Shown: positions 26,036 through 36,040, counted from the stretch's first letter. The stretch: DNA of 64,000 nt from JADJXV01 sp046328995 (GCA_046328995.1 JAXLVN010000002.1:1156305-1220304), one strand, 5' to 3'. Notes: generated by a model from the sequence alone, not told the origin. Numbers and translations are program-made.

Positions 26036-26905
26036 TTATTTCCCTTTTGGTGATGATGGTTCTGCCGTAGGCGCCGGAGTGGCTGCTTTTTCAGCAGGTG
26101 CTGCTGCCGGAGCTAATTCTGCTTTTTTCGCTTCTGCAGCGCGTTTTTTGCGCCAATAGGAGCGTTCTGCTTTCATTTCATCAGATGTTTTTGCACCCGG
26201 AGCAGGGATCATGAGTTTTTGTCCGGGGTGGATAATGTCAGGGTTACGGATTTGATCGGTATTTCCCTGCCAGATTTTTGGCCATTGGAATGGATCGCCA
26301 TAGATATCTGCTTTACCGGAGATATTCCACAAACAGTCACGATTGGCTGCCCAGGTACCGACGATATACTCGCCGCCTTTTTTCGATTTTTCGCGGTAGA
26401 GACCTTTGATATCGCGGGCGAGGGCAATGATACGATCATAGAATTCGGGTAATACCGAGATTTTCTCGCCGCGCATTTTGTTGAGCTCTGCTTCTAATGC
26501 CTGTACTTCTGCGCGTTTATCGGCGAGCACGTCATTGGGGAGCTGAGCCATTTCGCGAACTTTACCTTCGAGGCGTCCGAGGCGCTGACCGAAATCACTG
26601 ATATCGGCATCGGTGATATTACCGAGCAGGCGGTACATATCTTCACGGCACTTTTTGAGAGCTGCTGTTTCTGCGTCTAATTTAGACTGCGATTCGTTAG
26701 CAGCAGCCGTGGATGCTTGTAATTTTTTGTTGAGCTCCATCACTTTTGCATTCCATTCGGCGATACATTCATCACCTTGGTCTTTGGAAGTAAAGGGTTC
26801 GGTTTTCATTTGATCTTCCGTCAGGCTGCAATCAGCCACTTTCCTAAAAGAAGCACACGAGGAAAGTATAATTCCGGCAAGCAAAATGTATAATAATTTT
26901 TTCAT
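26036..26905 (-). CDS. Lipoprotein with coiled coil and LysM domain
   Basis: 289 residues. Lipobox in LLAGIILSSCASF with the acylated Cys near residue 17. A coiled coil at about 50-110 (ELNKKLQASTAAANESQSKL) precedes a LysM domain at about 175-225 (YIVGTWAANRDCLWNISGKA, then PFQWPKIWQGNTDQIRNPDI and IHPGQKLMIPAP). The tail is Ala/Pro/Lys-rich and low in complexity. LysM binds peptidoglycan, so this probably tethers the outer membrane to the wall. The companion small lipoprotein gene is 56 bp upstream, on the same strand. Confidence 0.85.
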   Translation of the reverse strand: MKKLLYILLAGIILSSCASFRKVADCSLTEDQMKTEPFTSKDQGDECIAEWNAKVMELNKKLQASTAAANESQSKLDAETAALKKCREDMYRLLGNITDADISDFGQRLGRLEGKVREMAQLPNDVLADKRAEVQALEAELNKMRGEKISVLPEFYDRIIALARDIKGLYREKSKKGGEYIVGTWAANRDCLWNISGKADIYGDPFQWPKIWQGNTDQIRNPDIIHPGQKLMIPAPGAKTSDEMKAERSYWRKKRAAEAKKAELAPAAAPAEKAATPAPTAEPSSPKGK

Positions 26906-26961
26906 AAAGTAATACTCCTAAGGGTCATGTTCTAAAATAAAATAAGTAAAATTTGAATGCT

Positions 26962-27324
26962 TTATTTTTTCTTGCCTTTAGCTTTTACCGGCTCGGGAGC
27001 TGGCGGAGGAGGAGCAATAGGAGCATTCGGGTCATAATCAGGCCATACATTCGGCCATTTGCTTATTTTATCTTGGACAAATGCAAGCTTATCGGCGCAT
27101 TCTTTGGCTTCTGACCGACGGCGAGCAAGTTCTGCGTCGATGCGCACTTTCTCAGCATCTTTCTTTTGAATTTCCGTTGTCAAGCGAGCACTTTCAGCGC
27201 GTAACTCACGGAGCTTGGTTAATTGTTCCTCTGTGACTTTCGGGGTACAACCTACCATGACGAAGGTTGCCACGAGAGCGATTGCACCAATGCCGCGCGC
27301 AACGTTTTTATATGCAAATTGCAT
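26962..27324 (-). CDS. Small coiled-coil lipoprotein
   Basis: 120 residues from ATG 27324, preceded by a clear AGGA ribosome-binding site; the frame extends nine codons further without support. A signal peptide ends in a lipobox (ATFVMVGC, Cys near residue 26). A long helical coiled coil follows (EEQLTKLRELRAESARLTTE and onward to about residue 85), then a WPNVWPDYDPNAPIAPPPPA proline-rich stretch and a Lys tail. The layout resembles Lpp/Pal-type tethering lipoproteins, but no family is recognised. It is co-directional with the LysM lipoprotein and probably works with it at the envelope. Confidence 0.75.
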   Translation of the reverse strand: MQFAYKNVARGIGAIALVATFVMVGCTPKVTEEQLTKLRELRAESARLTTEIQKKDAEKVRIDAELARRRSEAKECADKLAFVQDKISKWPNVWPDYDPNAPIAPPPPAPEPVKAKGKKK

Positions 27325-27554
27325 GATTTCCTCACGATTATAATGAAACATCGACTAGTATTCTATTTGAGAATAGTACGAATTTACGCCTTTGATACGC
27401 CCGAAACAAGTAAAAAATTCTTGGTGTGCTATTTTTCTCCTAATTTTGCACGGCTGAGCGCACCGAATCAATTGTCTTCCGTCAAGAAATTTGACTTAGA
27501 ATCGCCTGATAGCCTCGTCCGAACATACCCACTTACTTTTGAGGTACACGTATA

Positions 27555-30500
27555 ATGCCCCCCTTTTTTAGTTCTCGAAATGTGTCCGCTATCAGCGGAA
27601 TCGTGTGTCTTCTCTGTGTCTTGACAATCAATACGGCTGTATCCTTTGCAAAGCCGTCTAGCTATATTGTCAAGGTCCGTTCCTCTGCTACCGCCGCCAA
27701 AATGCTCTCATCTGCTGTAGGAAAGTCAGCTCAGCTGCAAGCAGCGTTCCCGTTCGCATCTTCTCAGACACGTACCAAGCCGGTGTCCTTAGCCGTCCGT
27801 ACTGCGCTTGCTGAACTGGAACAGTATTATGTGCTGACCATGGAATACAGCGCCGAGAGCAGTCAAAAAATATCTGAGCTAGAAAAAAATCAGGCAATTG
27901 AGAGTATCGAGCCTATGAGAATGTTCCACCTCGATACGCCAAACGGATACCCAAATGACTCCCTCTTTGACCGGCAATGGGCGATGAAGAAAATCGGTGC
28001 CGACAAAGCATGGAAATCATCCACCGGCAAGGGTATTCTTGTGGGAGTCATTGATACCGGTACAGACTTTCTCCATCCAGATTTGCAGAAAAATCTATGG
28101 ATTAATTCTCAGGAAGACCTCAATCATAATGGTACGTTTGAGCCGTATTTTTACACGGAAACACGAAATGGCGTCAGCGGCGACCTCAATGGAATCGATG
28201 ACGATGGTAATGGATACACCGATGATGTGACAGGATATGATTTTGTTGACCAATCAATTACCAATATTGGAGATGCATCCGTTCGGGATGCAATTCCCTA
28301 CGATGAACAGGGACATGGAACGAGTGTGGCCGGGATAATCGGCGCCGAGGAAAATAACCGGCTCGGGGTCGCCGGTATTGCATATGACTGCAAGCTGGTA
28401 TCTCTCCGCGCCTTTGATGCTACCGGCAATGCCGAAGAAGATGACATTGCAGCAGCGATTGTCTATGCTGCTCTCAATGGCGTACGGGTACTGAATATGA
28501 GTTTTGGCGATGTCGTCTATTCACCGATTACCCGTGCTGCATGTCAATTTGCCGAATCAATGGGAGTGACACTCGTCGCATCAGCCGGAAATGACGGCTC
28601 GACATTACCCCGATTCCCGGCAAGCTACCCGGAAGTGATATCGGTCGCCGCAACGAATGACCGAGACCTCCGCGCCTCGTTTAGTTCGTTTGGCTCCCAG
28701 CTTACCCTTTCCGCACCCGGCGTGGCGATACCGACAACGGCAGTCGGCGGGAAATATAAAAATAATTTTCAGGGTACCTCCGCAGCAGCCCCGCATGTCG
28801 CTGCTGCAGCTGCATTGATATTGGAAAATAATCCCGGGCTTCGTCCTGCGGAAGTACGCGGTATCCTCCAGGCGTCGTGTGACGATCTCGGTGCAAAAGG
28901 CTGGGATACGGACTACGGCGCCGGGCGGCTCAATTGTGCTACCGCCGTAGCTCTCAGCGGTACGACGATGATCGGTATTACTTCTCCTGAAAATGATGCC
29001 GTCATCCGGCGGGACAGACTACCGACCCTCGATATTCGCGGAGATGTAGCTACGCCTCTCTTTTCTTCTTGGAAGCTCTGGCTGGGTCCCGGTGAGATGC
29101 CTCCCGAGAAGTCCTGGATAGCCATTGGCGAGGCCTCGGACCGTCAATCACTTCATCAATCACTTGGTTCATTTTCTACCACCAATTTACAAGACACGAC
29201 CTATACACTACGCTTAGTCGTCGAGTTAACCAACGGTAATTCAATTGAACGCCGCGTCCGATTTGATGTCCTCTCGGCCGCTTCTCATTTAGACTTTCAG
29301 GGATTATCTCCGGCTCAAATCACGGCATGGTTCAATACGAGACGAACTGCTGTGATTACGGCGCAGTTTTCGGAACGTTGCCGGTGCTATGTGACAGTAA
29401 AAAAACAAGGTACGAGTGATTTTCCTATAAAACACGACGATATTGATCATTTTTCCCGACAACATTCAATTGCATTGACTGACCATGATTTGGAGCCGGG
29501 AATACCATACGATTGCGAAGTGGTCGGGATCCTTCCCGGTGCTGATACCGTACGCACGACAATTACCGTTACCCGGCCGGCAGATGTGGTGCAGCAAACA
29601 GCCTTTGTCCCCAAAGACTATACTACCGTACCGGCACAGCTGAATAATTCCGTTAAAAACCTTCATGGTGAAGGCGATGCGTTCGCCATCAGCGATCGAT
29701 CCGACGGGACATTCGGCTCAACGAAGATTATTCAATTTTCGAAGGGCACCATGACGACCCGTGACTCGACCGCAGAAGTATGGATACCCAAAGGGATGGG
29801 AGATTCGAATGGGGATGGAGTAATCGAGGTGCTGGCTCACTCGCTCGGTGCAACTCGGCTTTTTCAAGGAAAATCATCATCAGAATCACCCTTTAAAAAT
29901 TACCTGTTCAGTGAAAATGATGTTACGTACGGTTCAGTCCGGGAATTTTGGCCTGCAGCACTTGCCGATCTGACCGGCGATGGCCGGGAAGAAATTATCG
30001 GTTTTAGCGATACAGTAGCGCTTGTCTATACGTATCGTAATGGAAAATATGAACTTCTGGCTACTGCTCCCAATGATACACCGCGTGGTGAAAGCGGTTC
30101 GCCGAATGCCATGCGCCCGCCGAACTGTGCAGTCGGAGATTTTGACGGTGATGGGAATATTGAGCTTTGCTTTGGCGATACCGATGGTGATTTCCTGGTA
30201 TATGAATACAAAAACGGCTCCCTGACGAAAGAATATACGATGAGCAATGACCGCAAAGACGGCGGCTCGGAATATGTCACTGCAGCCGATGTCGATGGCG
30301 ATGGCAAGCCGGAATTTCTGGTTGGGTATTATTCCTCGCCCGGGGCAAATGGAGATCGTGAATATGAAGCACCACTCTGGACATTCAAGCTCTACAAAAG
30401 TTTATCGGCAAATACCTACCGTGCTGTATGGACCGACCAGTTCTACGGTGTCCGTGCTGGACTCGAATATCAAAGCGGTGTTTCGGCCGGAGACCTCGAC

Positions 30501-31877
30501 GGTCAAAAAGGTGATGAAATTATCATTGCGCCCTTCCCGAATCTCTATGTATTCAAATGGAAAGAAACATCAAAAACACTTGTACCCCTATGGAATTACT
30601 ACGGCTCCTACACTTCAGCACCCATAGTTCATGATTTTGATGCCAACGGACGTAACGAACTCGGCTTCTCAGATGGAGCTGTCACATCATTCTGGGAATT
30701 GCCGATCACGCCGGCTGCTGCAGCTCCCTTAAATTTTACTGCTACCGTTATCGACAGCTCTAGCGTACGCCTTTCGTGGACACCCTCACCCGGCGCCGAC
30801 GAATATGCAGTGTATAAGCTCAGGAGCCCGAGTGAACAGAATGTACAGGCCGAGCTCGTCGGTGTGACGGCAGCTGACTCTATGGTCCTCGATACCTTAC
30901 GTACCTACACGCTGTACCGGTTCTTTATCCGTTCCATCACTGCCGGTGTATCCGGTTTACTCGCTCAGCCGGTGGATGCATACCTGCATCCGAGGGTAGG
31001 GCTCCGCCGCAGTGACGTCCGAGGAACGACGATTGCACTGCATTTCAGCGGATTGCTCGGTAGTACGGTACCTCCGATAGGTATATTCCGCGTACGTGAC
31101 GGCTCCGGCAAAGAGATACCGCTGATTCAATCCGTACAGATTGCCGGCGATTCGACACTCCTTCTGCTGCTGCATCCTGTGGCAGCAGGTATCGGGCAAA
31201 CGCTACAGCTCCTGATAGAGCCATTTGAAGATCGTTACGGAATGCTGACTATCGGCGCTCAAGCCACTTTCTCGCTCAATTCGCAGCCACGGGGGAGCGA
31301 ACTCTATCTGACGAAGTTAACGGTACATACGCCAACTTCTCTCCGGCTTGAATTTTCCGAAGCATTTGCAGGCGGAGCGACCGACCCTGTGCATTATACC
31401 TTCCGTCCATTCGGTGTAATTACCGCAATTGATAGCGTCAGCCCCACGGAAGTCGTGCTATCCCTGAGCACACCCGTTCAGCCGCTCGGCAGCGAATACA
31501 CCCTGACCGTGCGCGACGTCAGAGCCCGCTCCGGCAATATCATGACTACCGGTGCCGGTAATACACTTGGCTTTACGCTCACAAGTCCGGATGCCTCGGC
31601 ACCGTTCGCCTTTCCGAATCCCGTGACGTTTAGTGATAATCAGGGCGTGACATTTGCCAATGTACCGAGTGACCCGACGGTAACAGTCTATTCACTTGAT
31701 ATGAAAGTACTTGCTACACTTACCGGAACGCACAATGACGGAGGCGTCAATTGGGATGGGCAGACGGCCGATGGATCTCCGGTGCCGACAGGAATTTATC
31801 TTTTCCGCGTACGGGGTAGGGATGCAGGAGGCCGTGAGGTGGAGTCTGAGCTTGTAAAATTTGCTGTCATACGGTAA
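27555..31877 (+). CDS. Large secreted subtilisin-like (S8) protease with FG-GAP, FN3 and C-terminal sorting-type domain
   Basis: 1440 residues, with a signal peptide ending TINTAVSFA. An inhibitor-like propeptide extends to about 120, followed by an S8 catalytic domain with Asp166 (GVIDTGTDF), His about 252 (GHGTSVAGI) and Ser about 408 (GTSAAAPH). A region with FG-GAP/VCBS-type repeats (DLTGDGREEIIGFSD, DFDGDGNIELCFGD, DVDGDGKPEFLVGY) spans about 780-1050. A fibronectin III domain is at about 1056-1140. The end (FPNPVTF ... VYSLDMKVLATL ... DGSPVPTGIYLFRV) matches FlgD-like/T9SS type A sorting domains. Likely an extracellular or cell-surface protease. Confidence 0.92.
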   Translation: MPPFFSSRNVSAISGIVCLLCVLTINTAVSFAKPSSYIVKVRSSATAAKMLSSAVGKSAQLQAAFPFASSQTRTKPVSLAVRTALAELEQYYVLTMEYSAESSQKISELEKNQAIESIEPMRMFHLDTPNGYPNDSLFDRQWAMKKIGADKAWKSSTGKGILVGVIDTGTDFLHPDLQKNLWINSQEDLNHNGTFEPYFYTETRNGVSGDLNGIDDDGNGYTDDVTGYDFVDQSITNIGDASVRDAIPYDEQGHGTSVAGIIGAEENNRLGVAGIAYDCKLVSLRAFDATGNAEEDDIAAAIVYAALNGVRVLNMSFGDVVYSPITRAACQFAESMGVTLVASAGNDGSTLPRFPASYPEVISVAATNDRDLRASFSSFGSQLTLSAPGVAIPTTAVGGKYKNNFQGTSAAAPHVAAAAALILENNPGLRPAEVRGILQASCDDLGAKGWDTDYGAGRLNCATAVALSGTTMIGITSPENDAVIRRDRLPTLDIRGDVATPLFSSWKLWLGPGEMPPEKSWIAIGEASDRQSLHQSLGSFSTTNLQDTTYTLRLVVELTNGNSIERRVRFDVLSAASHLDFQGLSPAQITAWFNTRRTAVITAQFSERCRCYVTVKKQGTSDFPIKHDDIDHFSRQHSIALTDHDLEPGIPYDCEVVGILPGADTVRTTITVTRPADVVQQTAFVPKDYTTVPAQLNNSVKNLHGEGDAFAISDRSDGTFGSTKIIQFSKGTMTTRDSTAEVWIPKGMGDSNGDGVIEVLAHSLGATRLFQGKSSSESPFKNYLFSENDVTYGSVREFWPAALADLTGDGREEIIGFSDTVALVYTYRNGKYELLATAPNDTPRGESGSPNAMRPPNCAVGDFDGDGNIELCFGDTDGDFLVYEYKNGSLTKEYTMSNDRKDGGSEYVTAADVDGDGKPEFLVGYYSSPGANGDREYEAPLWTFKLYKSLSANTYRAVWTDQFYGVRAGLEYQSGVSAGDLDGQKGDEIIIAPFPNLYVFKWKETSKTLVPLWNYYGSYTSAPIVHDFDANGRNELGFSDGAVTSFWELPITPAAAAPLNFTATVIDSSSVRLSWTPSPGADEYAVYKLRSPSEQNVQAELVGVTAADSMVLDTLRTYTLYRFFIRSITAGVSGLLAQPVDAYLHPRVGLRRSDVRGTTIALHFSGLLGSTVPPIGIFRVRDGSGKEIPLIQSVQIAGDSTLLLLLHPVAAGIGQTLQLLIEPFEDRYGMLTIGAQATFSLNSQPRGSELYLTKLTVHTPTSLRLEFSEAFAGGATDPVHYTFRPFGVITAIDSVSPTEVVLSLSTPVQPLGSEYTLTVRDVRARSGNIMTTGAGNTLGFTLTSPDASAPFAFPNPVTFSDNQGVTFANVPSDPTVTVYSLDMKVLATLTGTHNDGGVNWDGQTADGSPVPTGIYLFRVRGRDAGGREVESELVKFAVIR

Positions 31878-32080
31878 TCGTTTCATCGCTTTATCTGGTG
31901 ATGCTTACACTGACGGGGAGAAGAACGTTTTTCTCCGGTATTGCGGGTCGCTTCGGTCTAATGAGCGTCAAAAGTGCTGCGCAAGCGGCGAACCTGCCGG
32001 CAGTAAAAAAACGCGGGGCAGAGAGTGACAGGAAAACAAAAAAGTGAAATTGAACGGCAAATAAATCGTAATTTGCGTCC

Positions 32081-33709
32081 ATGAAAAACCGTCGGATCAT
32101 CAGCCTGTCTATCGTCTTGATGTGCTGTGCACTGTGTGCAGCTGCGCAAGCCCAGCTGAAGGTAAAGAACATTTACCTCGAAAAAAAAGATGTCTTTGAC
32201 TCTACATCAGGAGACTGGTTTTTTGCTGCCGGCTTGGCTAATGCGCTCCATACGATGACAAGGGATCATGTCATAGAGGATGAGCTTCTTATCGAAGAGG
32301 GGGAATACCTCGAGCCGGATAATGTAGAAGAAACTGCTCGTAATCTAAGGAGCATAGGAATATTTTACAAAGTTAAAATCATCGTCGATACCCTTGATAA
32401 TGATCAGGCAGATATTACCGTAATTACTCAGGACCGATGGTCCACCATACCAAGCTTGATTTATGCAACCAGCGGCGGAGCACAAAATTACGGAGCACAA
32501 TTCAGGGAACTCAATCTCATCGGCCTTGGCGGGTATTTAGGTGTTCAAGGATTATACCGAACGGAAAATTCGATTGGCTGGCAGGGGAGAGCAGATTATA
32601 TACAACGTAAGATTTTCAGGTCGAATCTCACGTTCAGCGGCACGCTTCGTGCCAATAAGTACCGAACCGATCAGTTGGCAATACTGGAAAAGCAGTATCT
32701 CACATTATCTACACCAACGTCATACGGAGTGTCCTACTTCGATTCATTCGGTAAGGATTTCGTGTTTTCAGGGTCGAAATATACCCTTCAGCCCTTCCAT
32801 TTAGGGCAGGCAGAGGGATGGTTTTCGATAGCTGCTAAAAAGAAAGACAGAATATTTGCGACCCTGTATGCAAGTGTTCAGGATGTAGTACGGTTTGACT
32901 CCAAATACCGGCAAGCATATGATAATTCAGGTAAAATACTCGTTGGGTTTTCATCGCTTTCCCAGAATTTTCAGACGGTGAGAAGATTAAACTCCTTTGA
33001 AGAAGAGGATATGCCAATCGGTGCTTGGGGTACGGTGGTACTCGGGAAAACGTTCCCGATTGTCTGGAAAAATTCTTCCGCACCGGCCGACGGTGGACTA
33101 TTTTATGCCGGGGGGCAGGTCGAGCAGTCAGCAACGTGGGGTGGACTCTATGTATTCGGGCAGCTGTCCGGGGGCAGTGGATTCTCGAGTGCCGATGCCC
33201 GATTTACGTATCAGGAGTTTGTAGGTGTATCGCATTATAAACTATCGGACAATCTTTTGATTGCTGCCCGTCTGCGGCAGCAGACGGCATGGAACTGGGA
33301 TGGTTTCCGGCAATTGGTCTTGGATGCCGATGCAGGATTACGTGGCTATAAAGCCAATGGAATTTCGGGGGACAACCGGATCGTAGGAAATCTTGAAGCG
33401 AGATTTTTTACCAATTGGGAAGCGTGGATATTTCGATTTTCCGGGGTGGCTTTTTATGATGTGGGTTCTGTATGGAATGTCAAGACTCCAATTACGGATG
33501 CACAATTTCATCATGCGCTCGGACTTGGTCTCCGCTTTCATAATATCAAGACAACAGGTGCAGACGCGACTTTGAGGATAGATGTAGCATATGCTATGGA
33601 TGATAAAAATATAGGAGTTGTATTCAGTACCTCGCAGCTGTTCTCCGCCTTTGGTAAGCATTTGTATAGGCTACCCCAGATATTTGGGCTGGCAATTGAT
33701 TCAGAATAA
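32081..33709 (+). CDS. Omp85-like outer-membrane protein with one POTRA-like domain
   Basis: 542 residues, signal peptide to about 24 (MCCALCAAAQAQ). A POTRA-like unit at about 55-115 (LLIEEGEYLEPDNVEETARN, LRSIGIFYKVKIIVDT) precedes a beta barrel that occupies the rest. The barrel has a surface-antigen-type segment LRGYKANGISGDNRIVGNLE at about 420, close to the RGY/RGF loop motif of BamA/TamA/FhaC proteins. One POTRA is fewer than BamA (five) or TamA (three), so it is more likely a specialised lipid or protein exporter than the core BamA. Upstream is the secreted protease, downstream arginase. Substrate unknown. Confidence 0.8.
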   Translation: MKNRRIISLSIVLMCCALCAAAQAQLKVKNIYLEKKDVFDSTSGDWFFAAGLANALHTMTRDHVIEDELLIEEGEYLEPDNVEETARNLRSIGIFYKVKIIVDTLDNDQADITVITQDRWSTIPSLIYATSGGAQNYGAQFRELNLIGLGGYLGVQGLYRTENSIGWQGRADYIQRKIFRSNLTFSGTLRANKYRTDQLAILEKQYLTLSTPTSYGVSYFDSFGKDFVFSGSKYTLQPFHLGQAEGWFSIAAKKKDRIFATLYASVQDVVRFDSKYRQAYDNSGKILVGFSSLSQNFQTVRRLNSFEEEDMPIGAWGTVVLGKTFPIVWKNSSAPADGGLFYAGGQVEQSATWGGLYVFGQLSGGSGFSSADARFTYQEFVGVSHYKLSDNLLIAARLRQQTAWNWDGFRQLVLDADAGLRGYKANGISGDNRIVGNLEARFFTNWEAWIFRFSGVAFYDVGSVWNVKTPITDAQFHHALGLGLRFHNIKTTGADATLRIDVAYAMDDKNIGVVFSTSQLFSAFGKHLYRLPQIFGLAIDSE

Positions 33710-33755
33710 TGAGGACAAAAAGCTCGTCCTCTGACGCAGAAAAAGGAATATAATC

Positions 33756-34667
33756 ATGAGTAAAACCGTACGATTAATTGGATTCCCGATGGACTTAGGT
33801 GCCGGTCGTCGTGGAGTGGATATGGGACCTTCGGCACTGAGAATCGCCGAAATCGCACCTAAGCTCGAAGCCCTCGGCTATACGGTCTATGATGAAGGAG
33901 ATATCACGGTCAGAACACAGGAAGTACTCGCCGTAGAGGATACAACATTGAAATATTTACCGGAAATTACCAATGCCTGCCGCCATCTTTCCGATAAAGT
34001 CGAGCAGGTACTCGATGGCGGTGATTTTCCGCTTATTTTAGGTGGTGACCATTCGATGAGTATCGGGTCGATTTCCGGTATTGCGGCACATTGCCGTAAG
34101 CATGGTAAACGCCTTGGTGTATTATGGATAGATGCTCATACCGATATTAATACGCCGGCAACGTCTCCGACAGGGAATATTCACGGAATGCCGATAGCAG
34201 CATTATTAGGAATTGGTGCGCCGGAGCTGACGACGATTGGCGGCGATTTTACGAAAATCGAACCGCAGAACATCGTCTATATCGGTATTCGATCGATTGA
34301 TGAAGGTGAGCGTATGCTGATTAAAAAATTAGGAATTACGACATATACGATGTTTGATATCGACAAATACGGCATCTTTACAATTGTTCAAAACACCCTC
34401 GAGCAGATGCGCAAAAGCGTCGATCACCTGCATATCAGTTTTGACCTCGACAGCGTCGATCCGACGGTGGCAAAGGGCGTCGGAACACCGGTGCAGGGTG
34501 GTCTCTCGTACCGTGAAATACATCTTTTGATGGAGTTAATTGCTGAAAGTGGACTGATATCGTCATTTGAAGTTGCGGAGGTCAATCCGATTTTGGATGA
34601 TATGAATTCAAGCGCCGTCTTTGCAACCGGAGCTGTGGCCTCATGCATGGGCAAGCGGATTTTGTAA
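33756..34667 (+). CDS. rocF: Arginase
   Basis: Hydrolyses arginine to ornithine and urea. The 303 residues carry the manganese ligands of the ureohydrolase family: LGGDHSMSIG (about residue 96), WIDAHTDINTP (about 126) with the arginase-type GNIHGMPIAALLG, and SFDLDSVDPTVAKGVGTPV (about 228-246), ending in the usual SFEVAEVNPILDD. GNxHGMP and DxDxxDPxxAxGVGTP separate it from agmatinase. The gene starts 46 bp after the Omp85-like gene. The window also encodes agmatinase (4304-5206), so both arginine-side and agmatine-side urea-releasing reactions are present. No urease is visible. Confidence 0.94.
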   Translation: MSKTVRLIGFPMDLGAGRRGVDMGPSALRIAEIAPKLEALGYTVYDEGDITVRTQEVLAVEDTTLKYLPEITNACRHLSDKVEQVLDGGDFPLILGGDHSMSIGSISGIAAHCRKHGKRLGVLWIDAHTDINTPATSPTGNIHGMPIAALLGIGAPELTTIGGDFTKIEPQNIVYIGIRSIDEGERMLIKKLGITTYTMFDIDKYGIFTIVQNTLEQMRKSVDHLHISFDLDSVDPTVAKGVGTPVQGGLSYREIHLLMELIAESGLISSFEVAEVNPILDDMNSSAVFATGAVASCMGKRIL

Positions 34668-34704
34668 TTAAAACCGGATTTTCATGTATATATGCCGGTG
34701 AAAA

Positions 34705-35502
34705 ATGACAATTCTCATGAAATTACTCTGTGTTTTGTTCTATTTTGCACTCGTAGTACCCAGTATGGCGGCCGGTGATACGGTGCGTGTCGGTAAGTCT
34801 AGGATTAACAAAACGTTGTCCGCGTATATCGGCTCGAAGTTCAATCTTGGAGATTCTGAGTTTTTTCGTGAATATTCACGAGCATTCAGCCCTAATACGA
34901 CATTCCCTGTACAAACTGTGCTCGGCGCTGCAATCCGGGCAGAAGCATTGCCCTCGCTTCGGTTCGGGCTCACCGGCGAGTATTTTGCTGCTGACTTTGT
35001 CGATTCGTATGTCATGCCGGTGTTCTCACCGGTCGATTCCCTGCCACTGGGGTCACGATTTGCAGGTGAGACGGTTCATTTTACGGCAATACCCGTGATG
35101 GTAACGGTGGATTACGTACCGTTTACGACACAATTCCGAACCTATTTCGGCGGTGGTCTTGGTCTCACTATCGGGCATGTCCGCTGGGACGAAACGACCG
35201 TTTCAACGGTAGCCAATGATCGGAGAGTGGGCGGTACTCATATCGACGACAAAGTACTTGCTCCGGCGATGTGCCTCTATGCCGGAATTGAGTTGGGATT
35301 TGATAAACGATATAAAAATAATAGTGTCACATCACTTATTATAGAAATACGGTACTCTGCAATCGGCATGTCTGCGCCAATGTTTGCCTCTGCGGCATCG
35401 CAGTTTTTTAATCCTCCGGCAGAGTGGAAAGAAAGCTACAGTATTGGCGCAAGCGGTTTTTCTCTTACCGTGGGTCTGGCGTTTCAATCGCCGGATATTT
35501 AG
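34705..35502 (+). CDS. Predicted outer-membrane barrel protein, unknown function
   Basis: 265 residues with a signal peptide (LLCVLFYFALVVPSMAAG); translation could start at the first Met or at the internal one four codons on. The mature part alternates hydrophobic and polar residues with frequent Gly/Tyr/Phe (LSAYIGSKFNLGDSEFFREY, FRTYFGGGLGLTIGHVRWDE, LYAGIELGFDKRYKNNSVTS) and ends with a C-terminal strand FSLTVGLAFQS. This fits an 8- to 10-strand porin-like barrel typical of Bacteroidota. No named family recognised. It lies 37 bp after arginase on the same strand, which may be a coincidental operon. Confidence 0.65.
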   Translation: MTILMKLLCVLFYFALVVPSMAAGDTVRVGKSRINKTLSAYIGSKFNLGDSEFFREYSRAFSPNTTFPVQTVLGAAIRAEALPSLRFGLTGEYFAADFVDSYVMPVFSPVDSLPLGSRFAGETVHFTAIPVMVTVDYVPFTTQFRTYFGGGLGLTIGHVRWDETTVSTVANDRRVGGTHIDDKVLAPAMCLYAGIELGFDKRYKNNSVTSLIIEIRYSAIGMSAPMFASAASQFFNPPAEWKESYSIGASGFSLTVGLAFQSPDI

Positions 35503-35595
35503 CAGGAACGTACACATTTGTGAGAGTGTACAGATCAGTAGTAGTAGTTAGTAGTAGTTCGATAGGTTTGTTTAATTAATTACAAGGATACACAT

Positions 35596-35907
35596 ATGAT
35601 TACCAACGTAACTGCCCGCCATTTTAAGGCGTGGCCTGAATTGCAAGAGTCAGCTGTCGTAGCGGCTCAGGGCTTCAGCAAATACAATGACAGTATTACA
35701 CGCACCGATATTATTTTATCAGAAGATAAGGGAAAAAGCGTTGAATTTACCGTGCATGTCAATGGCCATACCTTCCATGGTGAGGCGTCGGGAGATGATT
35801 TTGATAAAGCGATTCATGGGGCAAGTGACAAGATTATCGCTCAGCTACGCAAGCTCAAGGAAAAATTGACGAGTCATAAGGGTCAGGATGTAGCCGATTT
35901 GCTCTGA
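35596..35907 (+). CDS. hpf: Short ribosome hibernation promoting factor (HPF/RaiA family)
   Basis: 103-residue S30EA-family protein that binds the small ribosomal subunit in stationary phase and blocks mRNA and tRNA sites. It starts MITNVTARHFKAWPELQESA, contains FSKYNDSITRTDIILSEDKG, VEFTVHVNGHTFHGEASGDD and FDKAIHGASDKIIAQLRKLK. This is the beta-alpha-beta-beta-beta-alpha order of the family. The length matches the short HPF/YfiA form that lacks the C-terminal dimerisation domain. It opens the hpf-hprK-ptsN cluster, an arrangement related to the rpoN-hpf-ptsN order in other bacteria. Confidence 0.9.
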   Translation: MITNVTARHFKAWPELQESAVVAAQGFSKYNDSITRTDIILSEDKGKSVEFTVHVNGHTFHGEASGDDFDKAIHGASDKIIAQLRKLKEKLTSHKGQDVADLL

Positions 35908-35968
35908 TAATCGGCTGCCTGAGCATGGCTCTAAGACGCACATAAGTACATGACAACTGTGAGAAACA

Positions 35969-36007
35969 GGCCGGGTCAAGGTGCTGCTACAGCATCAAGA
36001 TCCGGCC
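35969..36007 (+). promoter_or_regulatory. Stable stem-loop in the leader of hprK
   Basis: Outer stem GGCCGGGTC / GATCCGGCC and inner stem GGTGCTG / CAGCATC, with one G-U pair in the inner stem, an internal AA/AA bulge and a 3-nt loop. It has no following T-run, so it is not a typical terminator. It lies 33 nt upstream of the hprK start and may control its translation or stabilise the message. Confidence 0.45.
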
Positions 36008-36040
36008 GGTGGACAGAATATCAATTAATACCTACAACGT

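Noticed and set aside
33709..33740. Terminator between the Omp85-like gene and arginase
   Set aside because: GAGGAC / GTCCTC gives only six pairs with a long loop and no T-run; too weak to call.
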